64,000 bases of DNA from Sphingomonas lutea (GTDB lineage Bacteria; Pseudomonadota; Alphaproteobacteria; Sphingomonadales; Sphingomonadaceae), in the NCBI RefSeq assembly GCF_014396785.1, contig NZ_CP060718.1:186001-250000 (forward strand), given 5' to 3'. Shown in pieces: positions 1 through 9,108 of this stretch. The notes below the pieces were generated by a model. That model was given only the letters and a program-made list of their open reading frames with translations, was not told the origin of the DNA and searched no databases. Numbering within the stretch: the first letter of the stretch is position 1; each line of letters opens with the position of its first letter. The translations under genes and the position numbers were made by a program.

Positions 1-253
1 GCTGATGTGGATCATCATCATCCAGGTGATCCTCAGCTGGCTGTTCGTCTTCAATGTCCTCAACACCAGTTCCGGCGGGGTTCGCGCCTTCTCCCTCGCG
101 CTCGAGAAGATTACCGCACCGATTTACCGCCCGATCCGCAAGATCCTGCCCGATTTCGGCGGCATCGACTTTTCGCCGCTGATCGTCCTGATCCTGATCC
201 AGGTGCTCAAGAAGCTGCTGGCCGGGGTCGCGATGGAATATTCCTACGCCTGA
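1..253 (+). CDS. YggT family membrane protein (5' end outside window)
   Basis: The reading frame is open from base 2 and ends with TGA at 251-253. The visible 83 or so residues hold two hydrophobic segments separated by a loop with the sequence [20 protein letters not shown], which is the hallmark of YggT proteins. Family members have about 95-100 residues, so roughly the first transmembrane helix lies outside the window. YggT proteins are inner-membrane proteins of unclear function, linked to membrane integrity and osmotic tolerance. Its stop overlaps the folD start (TGATG), so the two are probably co-translated. Confidence 0.9.
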   Translation, partial: LMWIIIIQVILSWLFVFNVLNTSSGGVRAFSLALEKITAPIYRPIRKILPDFGGIDFSPLIVLILIQVLKKLLAGVAMEYSYA

Positions 254-1140
254 TGACCGCGCGGCGTATCGACGGCAAAGCCGCCGCGGCGGCGCTTCGA
301 GAGCGGGTCGCGGCGGGCGTTGCCGCGTTCCGCGCCAAGGCCGGCCGCGCGCCGGGCCTCGCCACCGTCCTGGTCGGGGAGGATCCGGCGAGTGCGGTCT
401 ATATCCGCTCCAAGAATCGCGCGACCGCCGAAGCGGGGATGGAAAGTTTCCACCACCAGTTGCCCGACACGATCAGCGAGGCGGAATTGCTCGACCTCGT
501 CGGGCGTCTCAACGCCGACCCAGCGGTCGACGGCATCCTCGTCCAGCTGCCCCTACCCGGCCACATCGATGCGTCGCGCGTGATCGAGACGATCGAACCC
601 TCCAAGGACGTTGATGGCTTCCACGCCATGAATGCCGGACGGCTGGCAACCGGCCTGCCCGCAATGGTGCCGTGCACGCCGCTCGGTTGCCTGCAGATGC
701 TGAAGGATGAGCTTGGCAGCCTGTCCGGCGCCAATGCCGTCGTCATCGGCCGGTCGAACATCGTCGGCAAGCCGATGGCCCAGCTGCTGCTCGGCGAAAG
801 CGCCACGGTGACCATTGCCCACTCGCGCACCCGCGACCTGCCCGATGTCGTCCGCCGCGCGGACGTCGTCGTCGCCGCGGTCGGCCGGCCGGAGATGGTG
901 CGCGGCGACTGGATCAAGCCGGGCGCGATCGTCATCGACGTCGGCATCAACCGCGTGCCGACCGACGACGGCAAGGGCCGCCTGGTCGGCGACGTGGCGT
1001 TTGACGAAGCGGCCGAAGTGGCCGCCGCCATCACCCCCGTGCCTGGCGGGGTCGGGCCGATGACCATCGCCATGCTGATGCGCAACACCCTGGTCGCAGC
1101 GCACCGCCGCGCAGGCCTGAACGACCCGGAGGGTCTATGA
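253..1140 (+). CDS. folD: Bifunctional methylenetetrahydrofolate dehydrogenase/cyclohydrolase FolD
   Basis: The 295-residue protein has the usual FolD length. It interconverts 5,10-methylene-, 5,10-methenyl- and 10-formyl-tetrahydrofolate in the cytosol with NADP, supplying one-carbon units. Visible family marks are Tyr50 and Lys54 in Y-I-R-S-K (the catalytic pair), Q-L-P-L-P near residue 97, D-V-D-G-F near 120, the nucleotide-binding G-R-S-N-I-V-G-K-P, and the C-terminal signature P-G-G-V-G-P-M-T. The ATG at 253 is chosen because it overlaps the yggT stop and gives the family's N-terminus; an upstream extension in the same frame would only read yggT out of frame. Confidence 0.97.
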   Translation: MTARRIDGKAAAAALRERVAAGVAAFRAKAGRAPGLATVLVGEDPASAVYIRSKNRATAEAGMESFHHQLPDTISEAELLDLVGRLNADPAVDGILVQLPLPGHIDASRVIETIEPSKDVDGFHAMNAGRLATGLPAMVPCTPLGCLQMLKDELGSLSGANAVVIGRSNIVGKPMAQLLLGESATVTIAHSRTRDLPDVVRRADVVVAAVGRPEMVRGDWIKPGAIVIDVGINRVPTDDGKGRLVGDVAFDEAAEVAAAITPVPGGVGPMTIAMLMRNTLVAAHRRAGLNDPEGL

Positions 1141-1781
1141 TCATCACTGCTTTGTTCCTCGCCGCCGCCGCACCGACCGCGGTCGATGCCGAACGCGCCT
1201 TCGCCCGCGATGCGCAGCGCATCGGCCAGTGGACCGCGTTTCGCAAATGGGCCGACGACACCGCGGTCATGTTCGTGCCGCAGGCGGTCTGGGCACAGAA
1301 TTTCCTGAAAGGCCGCAAGGATCCGCCTCGCTCGGTCGAATGGTGGCCCGACAAGAGCTGGGTGTCGTGCGACGGCCGGATCGCGGTCAACACCGGCCCG
1401 GCCTTCCAGCCCGACGGCACGCCGTACGGCCGCTTCACGACCGTGTGGCAACGCGACAAGGGGCAATGGCGCTGGGTCTATGACAATGGCGTCCCGCCCG
1501 AGCCTGGCGCATCGCGCAAACCGCTTCGGACCAAGGTCACGCGCGCCTCCTGCCGCGCCCGCGCGCCCGGCGCGCCGGTGATTGCGCCGCCGGCTTTGTC
1601 ATCGAAGGCCGCGCGCTCCAACCCTGAAGACCAAGGGCGCGGCGAATCCGCCGACAAGTCGCTGGGCTGGGACTGGAAGGTCGAGAAAGACGGCGCACAC
1701 CGCTTCCGCGTGTTCCTGTGGAACGGGCGCGGCTATGACCAGGCTTTGGTCAATACCGTCCCGGCACCGCCCAAAAAATGA
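1137..1781 (+). CDS. Secreted protein of unknown function
   Basis: A 214-residue protein that starts with ATG overlapping the folD stop (ATGA) and ends overlapping the marC start, so it sits inside a four-gene translationally coupled run. The first 15-20 residues are hydrophobic and end in A-A-A-P-T-A, which suggests export. The middle is rich in Trp ([22 protein letters not shown]), the pattern of a SnoaL/NTF2-like small-domain protein seen in many sphingomonads, but I cannot assign a family securely. No catalytic motif is visible. Folate context says nothing about its role. Confidence 0.75.
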   Translation: MIITALFLAAAAPTAVDAERAFARDAQRIGQWTAFRKWADDTAVMFVPQAVWAQNFLKGRKDPPRSVEWWPDKSWVSCDGRIAVNTGPAFQPDGTPYGRFTTVWQRDKGQWRWVYDNGVPPEPGASRKPLRTKVTRASCRARAPGAPVIAPPALSSKAARSNPEDQGRGESADKSLGWDWKVEKDGAHRFRVFLWNGRGYDQALVNTVPAPPKK

Positions 1782-2413
1782 TCGAACTGTTCAGCTCGGC
1801 CCTGATCACCTTGCTGGTGATCATCGACCCGCCGGGCTGCGCGCCGATCTTCGCCTCGCTGACCAGCGAGGCCGCGGAGGCCGAACGGCGACGCATGGCA
1901 ATCCGGTCGTGCATCGTTGCCTGGTGTATCTTGACCTTCTTCGCCCTGCTTGGGGAACCGCTGCTCAAGCACCTCGGCATCTCGCTTTCGGCCTTTCGGC
2001 TCGCGGGCGGCATCATGCTGTTCATGATCGCGCTCGACATGGTGTTCGAACGCCGCACCGAGCGCCGCGAGAAGCGTGCCGAGGAAATCCAGAACACGCC
2101 CGAGGTCGAGGACATCAGCGTCTTCCCGATGGCCATCCCGATGATCGCCGGGCCCGGGTCGATTGCGTCGGTCATGTTGCTCAACGCACGCGCCGAGGGC
2201 CTTACGGAATCCCTCACCGTGCTCGCGGCGATGACCCTGGTCATCCTGCTCACGCTGCTCGCCTTGCTTGCCGCCGGCCCGCTGATGCGCTTCGTCGGCG
2301 CGAAGGTGGAAGCGATGATCACCCGGATCCTGGGGGTGATCCTGGCAGCGCTTGCGACGCAGTTCGTGCTCGATGGCCTGGAACGGTCATTACCCGGTCT
2401 GGCGGGCGCCTAG
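1778..2413 (+). CDS. MarC family integral membrane protein
   Basis: A 211-residue protein with six predicted hydrophobic segments. The family marks are the N-terminal L-L-V-I-I-D-P-P-G-C-A-P-I-F and the mid-protein F-P-M-A-I-P-M-I-A-G-P-G-S-I, which match the UPF0056/MarC pattern. MarC proteins are inner-membrane proteins; the early link to multiple antibiotic resistance was later withdrawn, so the transported substrate, if any, is unknown. The start overlaps the preceding stop by ATGA. The stop is shared with the convergent gene through a CTAG at 2410-2413. Confidence 0.92.
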   Translation: MIELFSSALITLLVIIDPPGCAPIFASLTSEAAEAERRRMAIRSCIVAWCILTFFALLGEPLLKHLGISLSAFRLAGGIMLFMIALDMVFERRTERREKRAEEIQNTPEVEDISVFPMAIPMIAGPGSIASVMLLNARAEGLTESLTVLAAMTLVILLTLLALLAAGPLMRFVGAKVEAMITRILGVILAALATQFVLDGLERSLPGLAGA

Positions 2414-4230
2414 TCGATCACTCGCCACATGCGGTATGGCGAACCCGCGGGCAGTTGCACCGGCTGCAGCCAGCCCGGCACCTGGCCCCGCGACAATTGG
2501 CCGTAAAAGCCCTTCGGCGTTTCCGACATGAAGATCGTCGTGGTCGAACTGTTCGGGCACGTGAGCAGATAGTCAGCCCCATATTTGCGCATGATGCGCC
2601 GCGCCTGGTCCGCATTTCCGCGAAAGGCGTTCATCACGTCGCCGATCTGTTCGCCATTGCGGTGGTACGGTCCCGTAACCGCATCGTGGTGCGTGACGTT
2701 GATCAGGCGGGGGCCAAGGTCGACGAAAGTGAACACCATCCCCTTGGGCTGCAGGCCTACCGCGCGGAGACCCCAGAGCGAATTGCACAGCCGATTGGCC
2801 TTGCCGATGGCGATCGTGCGGTTGGTTTGCGGCTTGGGCGGCAGCTGCTCCATCAAGAATGGCACGGCAGCCCCCGCGCAGATCAGGACGACGGCGGTGA
2901 CCGCAAGCACGCGAACGATACCGCGGGTGGCGTTCCAGACCTTTGGCACAACCCACCACAAAAGCGCCGCGGCCCCGATCGTCGCGAGCATTTGCGCCGC
3001 CGGACCGGTCCGCGTTTGCCACATCAGCAGAAGCGCGGCGACAAGGCCGGGGGCCGAGGCCGCAAGGGTCCGCCGAAGCGCTTCGGGATCGTTGCGACGA
3101 AGCCAGACGAGCACGCCCCATCCGACGATCCCGGTGATCGGCAGCGCGACGATGAGCGGTGCGACGCGCCACCCGTGCGCCCATACCGGCCGCGCTTCGC
3201 GCACATGGCTTAGCCATAATTGCTCGACCTCCGGCGATACGCCCTCGAGCCGCTGCAGGCAGTGCGGCCACATGAACGCGTGGAAGGCGGCGATGATCAG
3301 CCCCGCGCCGACCCCGAGCGCCAGACGATGCTTCCAGTCTGAAGGGGAGATCCAGGCCAATCCGAACAGCAGGGCACTCCCCACCAAGGCATTTGCAAGC
3401 CAGACAGGCGACAAGGCGTCGCAGACGGCCTGCCAATTGGCGTTGGAGGCGAAGAGAAGGAACGCCGCTGCGGTCCCGCCGCCAAGCGCCACGGCATAAG
3501 CGCGCAGCCGCTCCGCCTCGTCCCGCTCCTGGACCCAGAAAAGCGTCATGGCGACGCCTCCGATCGCCAGATAGATCAGCAGTTCAAGGCCGATCGCCAG
3601 CGACGCTGCGGTTGCGAAACCCAGCGTCAGGCCGCCGCGGACTTTCCGCGGATCCGCGATCCCCGCGACCGCGATCGCCAGGAACGCGAGCTGCCAGCCG
3701 TGATGATCGATTCGCGTCGGTCGGAACATGCCATTGGTCGAGCCGGCGAAGAACAAGGCCAGGAAGACGAGGAGGTAAGCCCGCGGGGAGATCAGCCGGC
3801 GGGCGGTCAGTGCCAGCGCGAAGAGCATGACGAGAAAGGGCAGGAAGGGCGCAATTGCCACCGCCGCGCGTTCGGCCGTCGCGCCCCCGAGAAGCGGCTT
3901 CAGGAAGAGGATCAGGCCGGCAAGGGGAAGGTCCACCAGTCGCGACCAATGCATGTCGAGGCCCGCCGGTACATTCATCCGATACTGGCGCAGGTCGTAC
4001 CAGTCCTGCCCCGCGAGCAGCCCGCGGACCTGCATCATGCGCATGTTGTCGTCGGTATCGGCGAGGTTGAAGAAGCGGATGTCGGGCCATTTCGAATAGA
4101 CCGACCAGGCCGCGAAGCCGAGCCACACGATGATTACGAGCAGCTTCCAGTGGCGTTCGAGCAGGCCCACGGCGCGTTGCTCCAGTGTCTCGTCCTTGCG
4201 CTGGGCCATTTTTCGCGCATAGCCGCTCAA
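2410..4230 (-). CDS. GT-C membrane protein, STT3/oligosaccharyltransferase-like
   Basis: A 606-residue polytopic membrane protein. After the first membrane helix (about residues 30-45) come D-T-D-D at 58-61, W-Y-D-L-R-Q-Y-R-M near 77-85 and H-W-S-R-L-V-D-L-P at 94-102, then R-I-D-H-H at 173-177. An acidic D-x-D in the first external loop followed by a second acidic-His site is how STT3/PglB/AglB enzymes bind metal and the lipid-linked sugar donor, so I infer a glycosyltransferase that uses a polyprenyl-phosphate donor on the periplasmic face. No W-W-D-Y-G motif is visible, so protein N-glycosylation is not shown. About 200 residues of C-terminal soluble domain follow the last helices. Neighbouring GtrA and GT2 genes fit such a donor pathway. 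Confidence 0.65.
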   Translation of the reverse strand: MSGYARKMAQRKDETLEQRAVGLLERHWKLLVIIVWLGFAAWSVYSKWPDIRFFNLADTDDNMRMMQVRGLLAGQDWYDLRQYRMNVPAGLDMHWSRLVDLPLAGLILFLKPLLGGATAERAAVAIAPFLPFLVMLFALALTARRLISPRAYLLVFLALFFAGSTNGMFRPTRIDHHGWQLAFLAIAVAGIADPRKVRGGLTLGFATAASLAIGLELLIYLAIGGVAMTLFWVQERDEAERLRAYAVALGGGTAAAFLLFASNANWQAVCDALSPVWLANALVGSALLFGLAWISPSDWKHRLALGVGAGLIIAAFHAFMWPHCLQRLEGVSPEVEQLWLSHVREARPVWAHGWRVAPLIVALPITGIVGWGVLVWLRRNDPEALRRTLAASAPGLVAALLLMWQTRTGPAAQMLATIGAAALLWWVVPKVWNATRGIVRVLAVTAVVLICAGAAVPFLMEQLPPKPQTNRTIAIGKANRLCNSLWGLRAVGLQPKGMVFTFVDLGPRLINVTHHDAVTGPYHRNGEQIGDVMNAFRGNADQARRIMRKYGADYLLTCPNSSTTTIFMSETPKGFYGQLSRGQVPGWLQPVQLPAGSPYRMWRVID

Positions 4231-4308
4231 CCGCTAAGGGCAAGCTGCCCTTTTGGAGCTTCGTGTTTCGTGTTGAGTCCGTCCACCCTGCCGCCCGAGC
4301 GCCGCGCG

Positions 4309-4683
4309 ATGATCGGCCAGCTTGCCCGCTTCATCGTCAGCGGCGCCTTCGTCACCGCGCTCGGCGTCGGCGTCTATGCGCTGGTGGCGCTCGGCCTGCG
4401 CTGGCATCCGCAGCTGGGCAATTTCCTGGCCTATGTCGTGGCCATGGCGACGGGTTACATCATGCACAGCCGCTGGAGCTTCCGCGACCATGGCGGTGAG
4501 CGCACCGGCGGGACCAAGCTCAAGTTCGTCATCGTCTCGCTTGCCAGCCTGGCACTCAACAGCTTCTGGGTGTGGCTGCTCTACACGAAGCTGCAATGGG
4601 GGCGCGGCGCGCCGATCGTGCCGATGCTGTTCGTGACCCCGGCCGTCACCTTCACGCTCAACCGTCAGTGGGTTTTCCGCTGA
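4309..4683 (+). CDS. GtrA family membrane protein
   Basis: A 124-residue protein with four hydrophobic helices. The N-terminal Q-L-A-R-F-I-V-S-G-A-F-V-T-A and the C-terminal T-F-T-L-N-R-Q-W-V-F-R are typical of GtrA proteins, which are thought to flip polyprenyl-phosphate-linked monosaccharides across the inner membrane. ATG 4309 gives the family's usual length; an in-frame GTG at 4270 would add 13 residues. The stop overlaps the next start as TGATG, so it is coupled to the methyltransferase. A GtrB/DPM1-type enzyme that would make its substrate lies at 5345-6361 on the other strand. Confidence 0.9.
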   Translation: MIGQLARFIVSGAFVTALGVGVYALVALGLRWHPQLGNFLAYVVAMATGYIMHSRWSFRDHGGERTGGTKLKFVIVSLASLALNSFWVWLLYTKLQWGRGAPIVPMLFVTPAVTFTLNRQWVFR

Positions 4684-5411
4684 TGGAGCGCGTCGTCTAC
4701 GAGCAGATGGCGGAGCTCGACCAGCGCCACTGGTGGTACCGGGCACGGCGGGAGGTTGTCGCCGCCCTGATCCGGCGCCTCGCGCCCCCGCCGCCAGGGG
4801 CGCGCATCCTCGAAGTGGGCTGCGGCACCGGCCATAATCTCGCAATGCTTGAACGCTTCGGTACGGTCGATGCGGTCGAGCTTGACGAAGAAGCGCGCGC
4901 CATGGCGGCCAAGCGGCTGGGGCGCGTGGTGCACGACGCGCCGTTGCCCGAGCTCAAGGGCATCTCCGAAGGTGCCTACGACCTCGTTGGCGCCTTCGAT
5001 GTGATCGAACATATCGATGACGACGCGGCGGCGCTGGCGTCGATCGCGGCGCGACTGAAGCCTGGCGGGAAACTGGTCATGACGGTTCCCGCCCACCAGT
5101 GGATGTGGTCGGCGCACGATGTCGTGAACCATCACAAGCGGCGATATTCGAAATCCGCGCTGCGCCGGCTGATCGAGGGGTCGCCGCTGACGCTGGAAGC
5201 CGTCGGTTATTTCAACAGCCTTCTCTTTCCCGTCGCCGTTACCGAGCGCATGGCGTCGAAGCTGCGCGGCAAGGAAAATGCCGATCTGGCACTGCCGGCG
5301 CGACCGCTCAACCTCGCGCTCGAGCGGACCTTCGCGGCGGAACGTCACTTGATCGGGCGCGTGCCCTTGCCGCCCGGCCTGTCGCTGTTCGCGGTGGCAT
5401 CGGCCAAGTAA
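4683..5411 (+). CDS. Class I SAM-dependent methyltransferase
   Basis: A 242-residue cytosolic enzyme with the class I methyltransferase fold. Motif I is I-L-E-V-G-C-G-T-G-H-N near residues 41-51, the acidic residue after strand 2 is V-E-L-D, motif post-I/IV is D-V-I-E-H-I, and K-P-G-G-K-L-V-M-T-V-P follows. The opening R-H-W-W-Y-R-A-R-R-E is shared by methyltransferases found in polysaccharide and glycolipid clusters. The substrate is unknown. It is translated directly after gtrA. Its last 67 bases overlap the convergent glycosyltransferase, an unusually long tail-to-tail overlap. Confidence 0.85.
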   Translation: MERVVYEQMAELDQRHWWYRARREVVAALIRRLAPPPPGARILEVGCGTGHNLAMLERFGTVDAVELDEEARAMAAKRLGRVVHDAPLPELKGISEGAYDLVGAFDVIEHIDDDAAALASIAARLKPGGKLVMTVPAHQWMWSAHDVVNHHKRRYSKSALRRLIEGSPLTLEAVGYFNSLLFPVAVTERMASKLRGKENADLALPARPLNLALERTFAAERHLIGRVPLPPGLSLFAVASAK

Positions 5412-6361
5412 CCGAGCCGCCCCGGGCGCGGGTCGCCGCCGGCGATCTCCTGCACGATGTACAGCGGCCGCTGCTTGGCTTCATTGTACAGGCGGCCGAT
5501 ATATTCGCCCATCAGCGCCAGCACGAACATCTGGATCGCGCCGAGTACCACGACGATCAGCATCAGCGAGGTCCAGCCGGGAACGTTGCGCCCCGCGCTC
5601 CAGGCGTAGGCAATGTAAAGGATGAGCAGCACCGAACCGACCGACAGCGCAAGGCCGGCATGGCTGGCGAGCTTCAGCGGGGCGGAGGAGAAGCCGGTCA
5701 GCGCATCGAGCGCGAAGCGGATCATCTTGCCCAGCGGATATTTGGTCGTCCCCGCGAACCGCTCCGAACGGTCGTAGGGGAAAGGCATTTGCTTGAACCC
5801 GATCCATGCGACCATGCCGCGGATGAACCGCGCCTGCTCGGGCATCGCCAGAAGCGCGTCGAGCGCGCGCCGGCTCATCAGCCGGAAGTCGCCGGTATCG
5901 ACCGGGATGTCGACGTCGGTGGCGCGGCTGAGCAGGCGGTAGAAGCCGTGCGCCGTGGCCCGCTTGAACGCGGTCTCGCCCGCGCGGCTCCGGCGCACGC
6001 CATAGACCACGTCGGCCGCTTCCGATTCCATCGTCGCGAGCATGTCCTTGAGCAGTTCCGGCGGATCCTGGAGGTCGGCATCGATGATGAAGATGCGTTG
6101 CCCGCGGCACAGGTCGAGCCCGGCGGTCAGCGCCAGTTGGTGCCCGTGGTTGCGCGAAAGGTTGACCGCGACCAGGCGCGGATCGCTTTCCGCCAGGCGC
6201 TGCATGATCGCCCAGCTGCCGTCGCGCGAACCGTCGTTGACCAGCACGATTTCATAATCCTCGCCCGCTGCATCGCGCGCCGCCCCCGTCAGCCGCTCAT
6301 GCAGCGCGGGCAGGCAGGCTTCCTCGTTGAAGCAGGGAACGACGATCGACAGCCGTGGCAT
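5345..6361 (-). CDS. GT2 polyprenyl-phosphate glycosyltransferase (DPM1/GtrB-like)
   Basis: A 338-residue enzyme. The GT-A domain shows I-V-V-P-C-F-N-E-E at residues 6-14, V-N-D-G-S-R-D-G-S at 41-49 and the metal-binding D-A-D at 94-96 followed by L-Q-D-P-P. Two C-terminal membrane helices (about 225-250 and 265-290) and the ending M-G-E-Y-I-G-R-L-Y-N-E are those of GtrB/ArnC-type enzymes, which transfer a sugar from a nucleotide donor to undecaprenyl phosphate on the cytosolic face. It starts at ATG 6361, overlapping the stop of the upstream gene (TGATG). It is the likely supplier of the GtrA flippase and the GT-C enzymes around it. Confidence 0.9.
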   Translation of the reverse strand: MPRLSIVVPCFNEEACLPALHERLTGAARDAAGEDYEIVLVNDGSRDGSWAIMQRLAESDPRLVAVNLSRNHGHQLALTAGLDLCRGQRIFIIDADLQDPPELLKDMLATMESEAADVVYGVRRSRAGETAFKRATAHGFYRLLSRATDVDIPVDTGDFRLMSRRALDALLAMPEQARFIRGMVAWIGFKQMPFPYDRSERFAGTTKYPLGKMIRFALDALTGFSSAPLKLASHAGLALSVGSVLLILYIAYAWSAGRNVPGWTSLMLIVVVLGAIQMFVLALMGEYIGRLYNEAKQRPLYIVQEIAGGDPRPGRLGYLADATANSDRPGGKGTRPIK

Positions 6362-7917
6362 CAATCCAGCCGATAGAGGATCGACCGGCCATTGCGCCAG
6401 ACCGGTGTCAATCCTTCGACATAGACCGGGTTGAACGGCGGCGGATCGATCATCCACAGATAATCGAACTTGTCGCGCGGGAATTGATACAAGGCCGCGT
6501 TGACGAACCAGCCGCCGCGGCCGCGGCACCAGGACGGCCGCGTGATCTGCGACGGATCGGACGCGAACTTGCCCGCGGCGCGATATTTGAGGTCGAGCAG
6601 GTTCAGGCCCTCGATCACCCATTGGTCGTTTGAAAAGCCGTGGCGGCGGACGATGACCATCGCCCCCAAATGGCTGTTGGTCGGCAGCCGCCAGCCATGT
6701 CCGCAGCTGAGTTCGTCGGTGATCCAGCCAACGCGGGCGCCCATCGGCACATGGTCAAGTGCCTCCAGCTCCGCTTTCTGGTCATTGGCGGCCAGCGCCA
6801 TGCTGACCGTCGTCCCGCCGAGGCGGATCGCATAAAAGCCGAGGCCGAGGATGGCGAGCACGCGCGCCAGCGGCAGGTGCGTCGGCCCGTGGAAGCGAAT
6901 CGCGAGCACTGCCGTTGCAAGCACGTAGGGCAACAGCCGCATGTCGGCGTAGGTCGACCCGAACACGGTGCGCGGCAGGATCACGAAACCGACCGTAAGG
7001 ACCATCGCGGTAAACAACAGGTTGCGCGAAAAGGTCAGCCGGCGGACGGCGATCGCGGTCAGCAAGACCAGACCGACCGCCGCGACCGAGGCCAGGTCGA
7101 ACCACTTCCAGCGGTCGCGCAGCGCCTGCTTGATATAGGTCCACTTATAATCCCAGTCGAACCAGCCCCGGGTCATCCCGCCATGCGCCTCGCTGCGCCA
7201 GGCAAGCATGATGAACAGGGGCAGCGCCATGACCGAGGCATGGAGCGCGGCGTTGATGCCCGATCGCCACCAGCTGCGCCCCTCGTCGTGCTGGCGCACC
7301 GCCTCCGCCGAAAAGCATAGCAGGCCGAGCATGCCCCAGCCGAACGTATGGGCGAAGAAAACCACGATCGAGATCGGCACGAACAGCATCGCGCGCAGGC
7401 GCAGCTTGCCGAGCCGGCCAAGCCGTAGCCACAAGCCGAAGGCGAGGAACGCCAATGCCACCGACAATGCGAAATTGACGAAGCCGAACATGAACGGATG
7501 GCTGTAGGCGAAGGGAAGCGCAAACAACGCGGTTGGCGGCAGGCGGTGGTGCACCTCGCGCGCGACCCACAGGAAGCCCGCGACCGTCATCGGCGGGATG
7601 GCAAGGACGATGAGCTTGACCGCGGGCTCGAGCCCGATCAGCCGCCCCAGGGGCATGACCAGCAGGTCGACGCCCAGATTGCCGATCGCTGCCCAGTGGA
7701 AGCCGTAATATTGCGACAGCCACGGCGAATTGTGGAGGTCGAGCTGCACCCGGTAGCGCCCCATGTGGCCGAACAAATCGACTAGCGGCGGGATCGGCGG
7801 GTAGAGCAAGGGGACCATCGACAGCAGGATGACGGCCGCGACGAAGGGCCGGGTCTCCCACCATGGCCGGTGGGCCCGATCCTCTCGTTCGTCGTCCAGA
7901 ACCGGTCCGAGTGCCAT
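6361..7917 (-). CDS. Polytopic GT-C-like membrane protein of unknown specificity
   Basis: About 518 residues with some ten to twelve hydrophobic helices and a C-terminal domain of about 130 residues. An early loop after helix 1 carries P-P-I-P-P-L-V-D-L-F-G-H-M-G-R-Y-R, with an Asp and His where GT-C enzymes place their catalytic acid, and the C-terminal part contains Trp- and His-rich segments. It is co-translated with the GtrB-like gene, which supports a role as polyprenyl-sugar-using transferase. I prefer ATG 7917 because A-A-G-G-G-G stands just upstream; a TTG at 7971 would add 18 residues. No named family is certain. Confidence 0.6.
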   Translation of the reverse strand: MALGPVLDDEREDRAHRPWWETRPFVAAVILLSMVPLLYPPIPPLVDLFGHMGRYRVQLDLHNSPWLSQYYGFHWAAIGNLGVDLLVMPLGRLIGLEPAVKLIVLAIPPMTVAGFLWVAREVHHRLPPTALFALPFAYSHPFMFGFVNFALSVALAFLAFGLWLRLGRLGKLRLRAMLFVPISIVVFFAHTFGWGMLGLLCFSAEAVRQHDEGRSWWRSGINAALHASVMALPLFIMLAWRSEAHGGMTRGWFDWDYKWTYIKQALRDRWKWFDLASVAAVGLVLLTAIAVRRLTFSRNLLFTAMVLTVGFVILPRTVFGSTYADMRLLPYVLATAVLAIRFHGPTHLPLARVLAILGLGFYAIRLGGTTVSMALAANDQKAELEALDHVPMGARVGWITDELSCGHGWRLPTNSHLGAMVIVRRHGFSNDQWVIEGLNLLDLKYRAAGKFASDPSQITRPSWCRGRGGWFVNAALYQFPRDKFDYLWMIDPPPFNPVYVEGLTPVWRNGRSILYRLD

Positions 7918-8039
7918 TCGCCCCTTGCGCCTGATTGGCAGCGCCTTCGCCAGCAGCGCGTCGCTTGGCAATGGCTAATCGACGAGGGACTTTCGCATGG
8001 TTCGCATATTGTTAACGGTCGCACCGTAGATCGAAGCGC

Positions 8040-9038
8040 ATGGGGGAGCGCATGAGCGAGCGTAGCTGGCTGGTTCCGAGCCTGGTGCTGACGGTGGCGC
8101 TGGGCACGCTTGCGCTGGCCCTGATGCCCGACTGGTCGGGCGTCCTTCCAGCCCTTGGCCTGCTGCCGTTATGGCTGTTCGCAAGCGCTGCGCTGGCCAG
8201 CGTCACCGCCTTCGTCACCATGCTGATGCGCGGCGTGAAGAGCCCGATCGGTCACATCATCCACACCGTCCGCACCGATTGGCGCGGGCTGGCAATGATC
8301 GGCGGCGGCATCGCCATCGCCGGGCTGAACATGGTCGCCTTCATGTGGGCCAAGCCGCTGCTCAACCATTACGTGCCGTTCTGGGCGGACCCCCTGCTGG
8401 CCGGATTCGACCGGCTGCTGTTCCTGGGGCATGATCCGTGGAGATTGCTCGGCTGGCTGAACGGCTTCGGCACGGCGCTCTTCTATCACCGCGGCTGGTT
8501 CGCAATGATGATCGTCACGCTGCTGGTGGTGTTCTGCCAGCCGGCGTCGGCGCGCAAATCGGCGGTGCTCATCACCTATTTCCTGCTGTGGTCGGTGCTT
8601 GGTCCCGTGATCCACATCCTGCTGCCCGCGGCGGGACCGGTGTTCTACCAGAAACTGGGCTACGGCAGCGACTTCGCCGGCATCCAGGTGCCGGCCGAAA
8701 TGGTGCAGATGTCCGACTATCTGTGGCGTACCTACGCCGGCGCTGGCTTCGGTCCGGGCAGCGGGATTTCGGCCATGCCCTCGATGCACATTGCGACCAC
8801 GGCGTGGATGGTCATCGCCATCTACGCCCTCGCGCGGCGCTGGACCTGGGCGATGGCGGCGCCGGGCTTCGTCATCTTCCTGCTCTCGATCAGCCTTGGC
8901 TGGCATTATGCCGCCGACGGCGTCGTGGGTGCGCTGGCCGCACTCGGCTGCTACCGTCTTGCGCTCGCTTATTACGAAGGACGCTTGAAGCTGCCGCTGC
9001 TGCCGGCCCAGCCAGCCGCGCCGGCGGCCGCCGACTAA
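8040..9038 (+). CDS. PAP2-superfamily membrane protein, Aur1/inositol-phosphotransferase-like
   Basis: A 332-residue membrane protein. The PAP2 core is split over two motifs: G-I-S-A-M-P-S-M-H (His250) and L-G-W-H-Y-A-A-D-G (His289), the histidines that form and support the phospho-enzyme. The first PAP2 motif is replaced by I-L-L-P-A-A-G-P near 193-200, as in the Aur1/Ipt1 branch, which moves phosphoryl head groups onto ceramide or related lipids rather than hydrolysing phosphatidate. For a sphingolipid-making organism this is suggestive, but the substrate is inferred. A second ATG at 8052, after G-G-G-G-G-A-G, may be the true start. The gene stands alone between divergent and convergent neighbours. 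Confidence 0.8.
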   Translation: MGERMSERSWLVPSLVLTVALGTLALALMPDWSGVLPALGLLPLWLFASAALASVTAFVTMLMRGVKSPIGHIIHTVRTDWRGLAMIGGGIAIAGLNMVAFMWAKPLLNHYVPFWADPLLAGFDRLLFLGHDPWRLLGWLNGFGTALFYHRGWFAMMIVTLLVVFCQPASARKSAVLITYFLLWSVLGPVIHILLPAAGPVFYQKLGYGSDFAGIQVPAEMVQMSDYLWRTYAGAGFGPGSGISAMPSMHIATTAWMVIAIYALARRWTWAMAAPGFVIFLLSISLGWHYAADGVVGALAALGCYRLALAYYEGRLKLPLLPAQPAAPAAAD

Positions 9039-9108
9039 ACCTTCATTCAAGCGCAATACAGGTTTCCGTCCATAGGCTCCCTTCGAAATGATCGAGGAGG
9101 GTCGGATC

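Noticed and set aside
1582..3213. Long plus-strand frame through marC and the STT3-like gene
   Set aside because: Marked by Arg/His/Pro-rich translation typical of out-of-frame reading; the MarC and GT-C proteins have clear families in the other frames.
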